This document shows positions 28,280 through 34,419 of a DNA stretch of 50,997 nucleotides, piece after piece. Source of the DNA: Bacillus sp. AFS001701 (lineage in GTDB: Bacteria > Bacillota > Bacilli > Bacillales > Bacillaceae_G); assembly GCF_002559405.1 (NCBI RefSeq), contig NZ_NTZO01000059.1, positions 1-50,997 of the forward strand, in the 5' to 3' direction. The translations under genes and the position numbers were made by a program. The stretch's first letter is position 1. The number at the start of each line of letters is the position of its first letter. The notes beneath the pieces were generated by a model that saw nothing but the letters and a program-made list of their open reading frames with translations, was not told the origin of the DNA and searched no databases.

Positions 28280-28316
28280 CCTTATTTTTTTGTAGAGGGG
28301 AGTTTGCGACCTCTAC
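28280..28316 (-). promoter_or_regulatory. PreQ1-I riboswitch aptamer
   Basis: Minus strand 28316 to 28280: GTAGAGG, then TCGCAAACTC, then CCCTCTAC, then the A-rich tail AAAAAATAAGG. The P1 stem GTAGAGG/CCTCTAC, the C-rich loop and the A-tail ending in AAGG line up with the Thermoanaerobacter tengcongensis preQ1-I aptamer (GGTCGCAGTAACCCC core, ACAAAACAAGG tail). It stands about 90 bases upstream of queC, a known preQ1-regulated gene. Recognised by eye; a covariance model would settle it. Confidence 0.88.
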
Positions 28317-28338
28317 CATAAGCAATAGAGCTTATGGA
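28317..28338 (-). other. Stem-loop abutting the riboswitch
   Basis: CCATAAGC and GCTTATGG form a perfect 8-bp stem with a 6-base loop immediately 5' of the aptamer in the leader RNA. Its last bases touch the aptamer's P1. It may help folding, or it may be only a leader hairpin. Confidence 0.6.
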
Positions 28339-28397
28339 TTTTTCTATTAAATTTTCTATCTATTAAATTGTACTAGAGAAGTACAATCATCATTCCC

Positions 28398-28426
28398 ATT
28401 ATAATCGTTTCATGTTAAAAGAACAA
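28398..28426 (-). promoter_or_regulatory. Promoter of the queuosine precursor operon
   Basis: Minus strand TTGTTC at 28426-28421, 17-bp spacer, TATAAT at 28403-28398. Transcription would start near 28391 and give a leader of about 200 nt that contains the stem-loop and aptamer. Confidence 0.6.
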
Positions 28427-28555
28427 AAACTTTTGTAAGAAAGTAAAAAATTACATATTTGGGTTTGAAAAACACTGTTAATTTATTTGTATTTGCTGAT
28501 ACTAGTTTTTATATGGAAGTTACATTTTTGAATTTAGTAAATTAGGTGATTAAAA

Positions 28556-29791
28556 TTGAACAAATTCATAAGTTTTTTGTCGGAGTTTGTATTTTGGTAT
28601 CCATTGGTTATGTCTTTATTTTGGGTAGCCGGATCCAGTCTATTTTTCCGATACAGAGAAAAAGGAAAAGATGTGAATTTTGAAGGGATTGAGTGGCCAT
28701 TAATTAGCATCTTAATTCCTTGTTATAACGAAGAAGAAACAATTGAAGAGACAATTAAATATTTAGTGGAATTAGATTATCCATTAAAAGAAATCATTGC
28801 TGTAAACGATGGCAGTAAGGATTCAACCTTTATAATTTTAGAAAAAATGGCAAATAAACATCGTGAGGTAAAAGCAATTGATTGTAGAGAAAATAGGGGG
28901 AAAGCAAATGCCTTACATATTGCTTGCCATGCATCAAAAGGGGAGTTTTTAGTTTGCATTGATTCGGATGCCATTTTAGCGCCTAAAGCTGCACAGTATC
29001 TCATTTATCATTTTCTACATAGTGGGGAAAGATTAGGTGCTGTAACGGGAAATCCAAGAATTCGAAATCGTGATACGCTACTGAGTAAATTACAAATAGT
29101 AGAATATTCTTCTATTATTGGGGCCATAAAAAGAACCCAAAGAATGCTAGGTAAAATAATGACTGTATCAGGCGTAGTCGTTGCATTTCGAAAAAAAGCA
29201 CTTGTAGATGTAGGATTATGGGACCGCGATATGATTACAGAAGATATCGCAGTATCCTGGAAGCTACAAGAAAGATTTTGGGATATTCGCTATGAACCTC
29301 GTGCTCTTTGCTGGATGTTAGTTCCAGAAACATTAAAAGGAATTTGGAATCAAAGAATTCGTTGGGCACAGGGTGGACAAGAGGTAATTATGCGGTATTG
29401 GCGTTTATTATTGGACTTTCGGCATAGAAGGATCTGGCCAATCTATCTTGAACAATGGGTTAGTTTAATATGGTCATTTTCTTGGGTATTCGTGACAATT
29501 TACTATTTATTAACTGCTAACAGTGTACAACAGTTAATAATATGGATGACTTTTTCTTCTTTCTCACTTGTTTTCATGAGTCTTATACAGCTTTGGATGT
29601 CGATAAGAGTGGACTCCACATACGATAACATAAAAAAATATTACTTGTGGGCTGCGTGGTATCCAGTTATTTATTGGGTTTTAAATGCAATGATTGTAAT
29701 GTTTGCATTACCTAAAGCAATTAAATCAAGAATAAAAGGTGGTTATGCAACATGGACAAGTCCAGACAGGGGAAACAGGAAACTGGAGTAA
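28556..29791 (+). CDS. PgaC/IcaA-like family 2 glycosyltransferase
   Basis: Membrane-bound processive beta-glycosyltransferase, 411 aa, most like poly-N-acetylglucosamine synthases. An N-terminal helix is at about 10-30. The catalytic domain has ILIPCYNEEETIEETI (about 51-66), the UDP-sugar aspartates in AVNDGS and CIDSDAI, the general base in ITEDIAVSW and the processivity motif QRIRW (about 264-268). Three or so C-terminal helices form the export channel. TTG start at 28556 behind AGGTGAT. The overlapping second gene resembles PgaD, strengthening the call. No deacetylase (PgaB/IcaB) is adjacent, so the polymer may be unmodified or another beta-glucan type. Confidence 0.87.
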   Translation: MNKFISFLSEFVFWYPLVMSLFWVAGSSLFFRYREKGKDVNFEGIEWPLISILIPCYNEEETIEETIKYLVELDYPLKEIIAVNDGSKDSTFIILEKMANKHREVKAIDCRENRGKANALHIACHASKGEFLVCIDSDAILAPKAAQYLIYHFLHSGERLGAVTGNPRIRNRDTLLSKLQIVEYSSIIGAIKRTQRMLGKIMTVSGVVVAFRKKALVDVGLWDRDMITEDIAVSWKLQERFWDIRYEPRALCWMLVPETLKGIWNQRIRWAQGGQEVIMRYWRLLLDFRHRRIWPIYLEQWVSLIWSFSWVFVTIYYLLTANSVQQLIIWMTFSSFSLVFMSLIQLWMSIRVDSTYDNIKKYYLWAAWYPVIYWVLNAMIVMFALPKAIKSRIKGGYATWTSPDRGNRKLE

Positions 29792-30213
29792 TCGTTCATT
29801 CAAAGAAAATTTGGCTAAGTGAAGTGATGATTACGATCACAACATTGGTGGTTTGGATCTATTGCATAATTGTAATTGCTTTTTTCATTAGTTCGCTAAT
29901 AAATTACAATAATCGATATATAAATATAGTAAAGTCCTATTTTAAAATGACAAATCATGACATACGTTTTTTTATTTTATTTACAATCCTTTTGTGGATC
30001 GTTTTTTATTTTGGTCTTTTAGGTTGGAAATTTTATAATTTAAAAAGATTTGGGTCATTACGGAGAAGGTCATATCCGAAATTTACAACAAAGGAGGACC
30101 TATTAAATTTAAAGCTTATGTCTGAAGAGGATTACAATAAATTACAGGATTCAAAAATTATAATCTTTGAAAATAATCCTATTCAAGAGTTAGTTAGTCA
30201 TAATAAGAAATAA
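29752..30213 (+). CDS. PgaD-like membrane protein
   Basis: A 153-aa protein with two membrane helices (about 27-49 and 73-94: VMITITTLVVWIYCIIVIAF and FFILFTILLWIVFYFGLLGW) and a polar C-terminal tail containing SEEDYNKLQ. Size, topology and position match PgaD, the small partner that supports PgaC-type synthases (in E. coli under c-di-GMP control). ATG at 29752 follows AAAAGGTGG and lies 40 bases inside the synthase gene, so the two are co-translated. Family assignment rests on topology, a few residues and context. Confidence 0.7.
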   Translation: MDKSRQGKQETGVIVHSKKIWLSEVMITITTLVVWIYCIIVIAFFISSLINYNNRYINIVKSYFKMTNHDIRFFILFTILLWIVFYFGLLGWKFYNLKRFGSLRRRSYPKFTTKEDLLNLKLMSEEDYNKLQDSKIIIFENNPIQELVSHNKK

Positions 30214-30263
30214 GTAGTCCACATGTGGATATTTTTAATAAGGGACTTATACACATATTGACA

Positions 30264-30289
30264 GGTAGAAGCCATCTACCTTTTTTTTA
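30264..30289 (+). terminator. Terminator after the PgaC/PgaD pair
   Basis: GGTAGA (30264-30269) pairs with TCTACC (30275-30280), then eight T. It isolates the exopolysaccharide genes from the array and partition-like genes that follow. Confidence 0.8.
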
Positions 30290-30318
30290 ATTTTTAGAGA
30301 AAAACCAATCTAAGGGAG

Positions 30319-30569
30319 TTGTACACATATTTGTACACAAGAATACGTTTTGTAAACAGTTGTATACGATAAAGTATACTTGTACACAAAACGTAAACTT
30401 ATTATCCATAGGTAGGAGACAGTTGTACCGAAATTAATTCTAGAATGAAAAAAGGGGATGTATACACTTTTGTATACAAGTACACGTTTTTGTAAACATT
30501 TGTATACATTTTTGTACACATGTACACAGATATGTATACAAGTTTATGTGTTTACAATTTTGTATACAA
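30319..30569. repeat. Centromere-like iteron array (parC candidate)
   Basis: At least 14 copies of a 10-bp near-palindrome, consensus TTGTAYACAA, in two clusters (30319-30400 and 30458-30569) split by about 57 bp. Copies begin near 30319, 30331, 30350, 30360, 30372, 30380, 30458, 30470, 30490, 30500, 30512, 30520, 30532, 30548 (inverted) and 30560. Spacings are mostly 8-12 bp, near one helical turn. Three copies are exact palindromes (TTGTATACAA at 30470 and 30560) or nearly so (TTGTACACAA at 30331 and 30380). It sits right before an actin-like ATPase and a DNA-binding protein, the arrangement of ParMRC centromeres. Confidence 0.85.
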
Positions 30570-30613
30570 GATGACAATTCAGTTACATTTTTATAATAGT
30601 TCAGCATGGGACA

Positions 30614-30659
30614 TTGACCGGATGGCTAAAGTTAGATAATCTAATATCAGAATTATCTA
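30614..30659 (+). promoter_or_regulatory. Candidate promoter and dyad upstream of the actin-like gene
   Basis: TTGACC at 30614-30619 with GATAAT at 30635-30640 (15-bp spacing) or TAATCT at 30637-30642 (17-bp spacing). Overlapping it is a perfect dyad, TAGATAAT (30633-30640) and ATTATCTA (30652-30659), 11 bp apart. It lies outside the iteron array. An additional TATAAT at 30592-30597 has no convincing -35. Confidence 0.4.
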
Positions 30660-30696
30660 TTAATATGTAAACCTATTAGCGAAAGGGATGATTTAA

Positions 30697-31896
30697 GTGG
30701 TAAATGCTCGTATAGCTGCTATTGATGTAGGAAACGATTCACTCAAAGGAATTTTTGGGAAGATGGAATCTGAGATTAATATTCCTAATATTATTGCAAG
30801 GGATACAGAAGATCGTCCAATCATTGGGATAGAAGAATTAGACAACCAAGATCCAGTTGATGGAATACATATTCGCGTTCACTCTCCTACCTTAAAAGAG
30901 AATAATACTGTTTATCGTGTGGGAAATTTAGCAACTAAAAGTGGTAATGCAACAGAACTAGATCCTGGAAGTAATAAGTCTGAAGAGGATCAAACGCTGA
31001 TTATGTTATTTGCAGCTTTAGCGTTAGATGCAGCAAGAGAAGATAATAAACAGATTGTAAAGAACAATAATAATGTAATTGAGGCAACATACGTATTAGG
31101 AACTGGTCTTCCGCTAAGAGAAGTAAAGGAAGGAAAGGACGTTGGTTATCGTTCGCGATTACTAGGATCAGTTCACCAAGTAGAGTTTTTAGTAACACCA
31201 AGACATCAAGGATTAAAAGTTAATATTAAGTTTGAAGAAGTTAAAGTCTATCCTGAAGGATTTGCAGCTTTTATTAACTTAGTTATGGACAATCATTTAA
31301 ACATAATTAATAAAGACCTTATAGATAAAAAAATCCTTATTCAAGACATCGGAGGGTTATCAACTGATATTGCGGTCATTAGGAATCGAAAGGTAGATGA
31401 CGATAAAGCTCAAGGTTTTAATCTTGGCGTGGCAGAGTCCCTAGAAGCAATTCGTGAAGAGATTCGTTCTAGACATGGAGTTGAGCTTGATAGCCGAAGA
31501 GATGTTGTAGAGATCATTACTAAGAAAAGTGATCGAAATCATATTATGGTTAAGGGTAGTCGGACAAGCGTTCATGATATTGTAGACCGAATTCTACTAG
31601 AATTAGCAAAAAAACAATATCGCCATTTAAGAAATATTTGGCAGAAGAACTCACAAACTGAAATATGCTATTTCATTGGTGGAGGATCGCTAATCTTAAA
31701 AGAGTATCTTAAAACTCTTAATAATAACCTAGATGGTTATAATATTGATTTCTTTGAGGATGAGAAGGAAAGTATATGGATGATGGCGAATGCTTATTAT
31801 AAGCTAATCGCTGATTATGAAATAAAAAGAGTAAGAGAATCTAGAAGAGAACAACAAGCTGAAAAAGAAGAACAAAAAATGTCTAAAGCAAAATAA
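30697..31896 (+). CDS. Actin-like ATPase of the ParM/StbA family
   Basis: Filament-forming actin homologue of the type that pushes or pulls plasmid copies apart. In the 399-aa protein the phosphate-1 loop is AAIDVGNDSLKGIFG (Asp-10), the phosphate-2 loop is QDIGGLSTDIAVI (Asp-217) and the adenosine motif is FIGGGSLILK (about 327-336), all in the expected order. The tail (about 377-399) is a charged, Arg/Lys/Glu-rich helix. GTG start at 30697 follows AAAGGGATGAT. It lies between a centromere-like array and a DNA-binding protein gene 9 bp downstream. Chromosomal neighbours on both sides are unusual for this family. Closest plasmid analogues are ParM, AlfA and Alp7A; which subgroup it belongs to needs a tree. 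Confidence 0.88.
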   Translation: MVNARIAAIDVGNDSLKGIFGKMESEINIPNIIARDTEDRPIIGIEELDNQDPVDGIHIRVHSPTLKENNTVYRVGNLATKSGNATELDPGSNKSEEDQTLIMLFAALALDAAREDNKQIVKNNNNVIEATYVLGTGLPLREVKEGKDVGYRSRLLGSVHQVEFLVTPRHQGLKVNIKFEEVKVYPEGFAAFINLVMDNHLNIINKDLIDKKILIQDIGGLSTDIAVIRNRKVDDDKAQGFNLGVAESLEAIREEIRSRHGVELDSRRDVVEIITKKSDRNHIMVKGSRTSVHDIVDRILLELAKKQYRHLRNIWQKNSQTEICYFIGGGSLILKEYLKTLNNNLDGYNIDFFEDEKESIWMMANAYYKLIADYEIKRVRESRREQQAEKEEQKMSKAK

Positions 31897-31905
31897 GGTG
31901 ATTCC

Positions 31906-32508
31906 ATGAAGGAAAAAGAATTGACGAGGGGACAACCAATTACATTTCGTATCCCTTCTGATACGCCTGATCAGATAATTAAACATTTGCAGCAGCTTAA
32001 ACAAAGCGAAAGACGGAACTTTTCAAGTAAGATTGCTGAGTACGTAATAAGCGGAGTTAATGACTCATTATCAAAGCAAAGGCAAACAATAACAATTCCA
32101 CTACCAAAAAGCCTAGATAAAGCTCAAAGAGATTGGTTAAAACATGAACATTCTGAGGCACTATTAGGTAGTATTGTGTACCAGCTATTATCTAACCCAA
32201 TTCGAACTGCTTCTCTTATTACTTCGCTAAATAGTAATAGTCTAGCAATTGAAGAAGCTCTATATCTTCAAGAAGCAATGAATGAGCTAGAGCCAGAATT
32301 GGAACCCGTTCAATCAAAAATTCGCACAAGCGAACCGAATGTAACGAATTTAGATAGTATTGGAAGAAAATCCGATCGTATTGATGATTTAGATAACTTT
32401 AATTGGGAAGCTGCAAGCAAAAGCGAAATCTCTGCAGCCAAAGAAGAAATTGAAGAGGAAGATATGGATAGTCTACTCGGAGATTTTCTTGCACAAATGA
32501 ATAAATAA
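31906..32508 (+). CDS. ParR-like DNA-binding adaptor with two RHH-like segments
   Basis: A 200-aa protein that I do not recognise by name. Residues 9-51 look like a ribbon-helix-helix unit: a short strand (QPITFRIP) then two helices (DQIIKHLQQLKQ, and NFSSKIAEYVISGV). Residues 60-98 repeat that plan: QTITIPLP, a helix DKAQRDWLKHE and LGSIVYQLLSN. The rest is acidic and probably disordered, ending in a hydrophobic patch DSLLGDFLAQM that could contact the filament, as C-terminal tails of ParR proteins do. ATG at 31906 follows AAGGTGATT, 9 bp after the actin gene. Gene order centromere-parM-parR supports the role; homology was not tested. Confidence 0.72.
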   Translation: MKEKELTRGQPITFRIPSDTPDQIIKHLQQLKQSERRNFSSKIAEYVISGVNDSLSKQRQTITIPLPKSLDKAQRDWLKHEHSEALLGSIVYQLLSNPIRTASLITSLNSNSLAIEEALYLQEAMNELEPELEPVQSKIRTSEPNVTNLDSIGRKSDRIDDLDNFNWEAASKSEISAAKEEIEEEDMDSLLGDFLAQMNK

Positions 32509-32513
32509 AAAAT

Positions 32514-32553
32514 AAAAATGGGACCGAATACCATATAGATCGGTCCCATTTTT
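32514..32553 (+). terminator. Terminator of the partition-like operon
   Basis: AAAAATGGGACCGA (32514-32527) pairs with TCGGTCCCATTTTT (32540-32553), a 14-bp perfect stem. It is symmetrical and also serves the convergent CBS gene ending at 32559. Confidence 0.88.
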
Positions 32554-32558
32554 CTTAA

Positions 32559-32972
32559 TTATTGAATATCGTTCTGAGAGATTTGAGACAATGCTTCGCC
32601 AGCACTTTCATCTGACTGCTCTTGTACTGCTAAGTCACCCAGTGAAAGTATTCCTACAAGGTTTCCATTTTCTACGACTGGTAATCTTCTTATTTGATGC
32701 TGTGCCATTAAATTTGATGCTTCTTGAAGACTTGCGTTACAATCAATCGTCACAATATTATTAGACATTACTTGGGAAGCATTCGCGTTTCCACCTTGAT
32801 TAATACCACGTAAAGCTAAATCTCGATCTGTTATCATTCCAACTACTTGTCCATTTTCAACAACTGGAATTGCTCCAACATTTAAGGTTTCCATTTTACT
32901 TGCTACTGATTGTAAAGAATCCTGATTTGAACAACATTCAACCTTACTTGACATGACGTCTTTTACTCTCAT
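32559..32972 (-). CDS. CBS-domain protein
   Basis: A 137-aa cytoplasmic protein made of two CBS domains, which bind adenine nucleotides and usually act as energy sensors. The repeats are VKDVMSSKVECCSN... to VGMITDRDLALRGI and ASQVMSNNIVTIDC... to VGILSLGDLAVQ. It resembles the B. subtilis YhcV/YlbB type of stand-alone CBS protein. ATG at 32972 follows GGAGGTG; the upstream codons would overlap that site. A 10-bp hairpin (32994-33019) lies just upstream in its leader. The partner it regulates, if any, is unknown. Confidence 0.9.
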   Translation of the reverse strand: MRVKDVMSSKVECCSNQDSLQSVASKMETLNVGAIPVVENGQVVGMITDRDLALRGINQGGNANASQVMSNNIVTIDCNASLQEASNLMAQHQIRRLPVVENGNLVGILSLGDLAVQEQSDESAGEALSQISQNDIQ

Positions 32973-32993
32973 AAAAACACCTCCAAAAAATAT

Positions 32994-33019
32994 CAAAGAT
33001 ATTACTTTGAATATCTTTG
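32994..33019 (-). other. Leader hairpin of the CBS gene
   Basis: CAAAGATATT and AATATCTTTG form a perfect 10-bp stem with a 6-base loop. On the minus strand it is followed by ATATTTTTTGG and then the ribosome binding site of the CBS gene. It could be an attenuator-like or stabilising hairpin. Confidence 0.5.
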
Positions 33020-33050
33020 TTTTTAAACAAAGTCCAAAAAAATTGATTTT

Positions 33051-33083
33051 TAGACTGATTGCTAACGCTCTGATTGCAATCTA
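33051..33083. repeat. Shrunken copy of the intergenic palindromic element
   Basis: TAGACTGATTGC, then TAACGCTC, then TGATTGCAATCTA. The first part matches the end of the element at 34135-34263 (AGACTGATTGCAAGCGCT read inward on the minus strand) and the last part is the same end in inverted form. It looks like two ends joined after an internal deletion. Nothing else is recognised in the gap 33020-33176. Confidence 0.5.
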
Positions 33084-33176
33084 ATATATTATTTGGAATA
33101 TCTATTTAATTATTCGGAGTATTAGCAGATTTATATTGCATAATGTTGTTTACGAGTTTAAAGTAAGAAACTATTT

Positions 33177-34085
33177 TTATGCTGTTTGAAGTGACTTTCT
33201 TTTAAGGAATTCAGGTAAAACGATACCGATTAATATTAAAGTGATGCCAAAATATTTCGGAGCTCCAACCGTTTCCTTTAATACAATCGCTGACATTAAC
33301 GTAGCTGTCGGTAACTCTGCTGCCCCTAAAATAGAGGCAAGACCGGAACCTGTTAAAGGAACACCTTTTGAAAACATTAAAGTAGAGAAAAATGGACCTA
33401 GAAAGCCAAGGATGAGCCCGTACTTTAATGAAAGTTCTGCAAATAAGTGCCAATTTGTGAAAAATGTAGGTGGGAGGAAGATCGCACAAATTAGAAAACC
33501 ACCTGTAATCATTAATGCCGTTTTTGTTATTGGGTTTGCTTTTAAAGCGATTCTACCGCTAAGTAATATAAAAGTACTGTACGAAACCGCGGACAACGCC
33601 CCAAATAAAACTCCTAACCAATTCAATGAACCAATACCATCGGTTAAAACATTTGTCGCAAAGATCGTGCCGATAACGAGTGGAATCAATGAGAGCAATT
33701 TACTTTTTTCAGGAAGTTTTCGATTGACTACTGATTCTAATAAAACGCCAATCCAAGTGAATTGGAACAACAACACAATTGCTAAAGATGCAGTAATATA
33801 TTGTAAAGCCAAATAATAAAACATCCCTGTTAAGCCAGTAGTAGACCCTAATGTAACAAGTAATAAAACATCCTTCTTTGTAGGCTTTAAATATTTTTCA
33901 TTATTTGATTTAGCGGATTTACTTTTATTAAAAAGTACGATGGACCATAACAATATAGCCCCAACAAACATTTGCATACCGACTACATCATTTACAATAA
34001 AACCATCACCATAAGCCAATTTTACAAAGGTAGACAAAACGCCATAACAAACAGAACCGATAAGAATATATAGTATACCTTTCAA
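33177..34085 (-). CDS. EamA/DMT family transporter
   Basis: Membrane exporter or importer of the drug/metabolite superfamily, 302 aa with ten hydrophobic helices and the two EamA repeats (about 1-140 and 150-290). Typical parts are GSVCYGVLSTFVKLAYGDGF, YLALQYITASLAIVLLFQFT and, in the second repeat, LASILGAAELPTATLMSAIV with ITLILIGIVLPE. TTG start at 34085 behind GGGGTG. Members move amino acids, nucleotides or drugs; no substrate can be assigned. Its neighbour is a purine nucleoside phosphorylase on the same strand, but a 334-bp gap with hairpins separates them, so they are not clearly one operon. Confidence 0.88.
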   Translation of the reverse strand: MKGILYILIGSVCYGVLSTFVKLAYGDGFIVNDVVGMQMFVGAILLWSIVLFNKSKSAKSNNEKYLKPTKKDVLLLVTLGSTTGLTGMFYYLALQYITASLAIVLLFQFTWIGVLLESVVNRKLPEKSKLLSLIPLVIGTIFATNVLTDGIGSLNWLGVLFGALSAVSYSTFILLSGRIALKANPITKTALMITGGFLICAIFLPPTFFTNWHLFAELSLKYGLILGFLGPFFSTLMFSKGVPLTGSGLASILGAAELPTATLMSAIVLKETVGAPKYFGITLILIGIVLPEFLKRKSLQTA

Positions 34086-34109
34086 AATAACACCCCGTTT
34101 AATAAAAAG

Positions 34110-34136
34110 AAGTAAAGAGGCAGAGCCTCTTTACTT
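34110..34136. terminator. Hairpin copy 1 flanking the palindromic element
   Basis: AAGTAAAGAGG-CAGAG-CCTCTTTACTT. Both arms are identical to those of the hairpin at 34297-34323. It lies upstream of the transporter and downstream of the phosphorylase on the minus strand. Confidence 0.6.
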
Positions 34137-34263
34137 CAGACTGTTGACAAACGCTCGCTTTCTTCGTTGCTTCGCCTGTCTGCGGTGCTCATTACCGTCT
34201 AGGTAACTCCGCTCCTCACCAGGCTTCGCGCCTCGAAAGACAAGCGCTTGCAATCAGTCTGAA
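34135..34263. repeat. 129-bp palindromic intergenic element with inverted ends
   Basis: The ends are TTCAGACTG...ACAAACGCT and, inverted, AAGCGCTTG...CAGTCTGAA, imperfect terminal inverted repeats. The inside is much richer in G and C than its surroundings and contains smaller self-complementary pieces. There is no open frame of any size. It resembles the mobile, hairpin-forming intergenic repeats known in Bacilli (MITE- or REP-like), but I cannot name its family. Confidence 0.6.
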
Positions 34264-34296
34264 ACCTCAAGTTTTTTGTAATTTATCTACACAATG

Positions 34297-34323
34297 AAGT
34301 AAAGAGGGAAAACCTCTTTACTT
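34297..34323 (-). terminator. Hairpin copy 2; probable terminator of pupG
   Basis: AAGTAAAGAGG-GAAAA-CCTCTTTACTT, arms identical to the copy at 34110-34136. It is about 100 bp past the pupG stop on the minus strand. No long T-run follows, so termination may be partial, which could explain a second copy further on. Confidence 0.55.
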
Positions 34324-34350
34324 ATCTCTAATTTCATATTTTGTTACTGT

Positions 34351-34413
34351 CTAGTTGAGCGAGATATTTCTCCGGTAATACTCCCTCCAGAGCCAATCAA
34401 ACGCCTTCCGCAT
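34351..34413 (-). CDS. Possible 20-residue peptide after pupG
   Basis: ATG at 34413 opens a frame reading MRKAFDWLWREYYRRNISLN. It begins 6 bases after the pupG stop, with AGGAG inside the end of pupG about 14 bases upstream. The peptide is strongly basic and amphipathic, and its codons are richer in G and C than nearby genes. I do not recognise it. It could equally be the edge of a decayed inserted element. Confidence 0.22.
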   Translation of the reverse strand: MRKAFDWLWREYYRRNISLN

Positions 34414-34419
34414 TTCGAA

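Noticed and set aside
30319-30569. Iteron array considered as a CRISPR
   Set aside because: Units are 10 bp and spaced by 0-2 bp, with no unique spacers and no cas genes.
33241-33816. 191-codon open frame on the + strand
   Set aside because: It is antisense to the EamA transporter gene, has no ribosome binding site and no recognisable motif.
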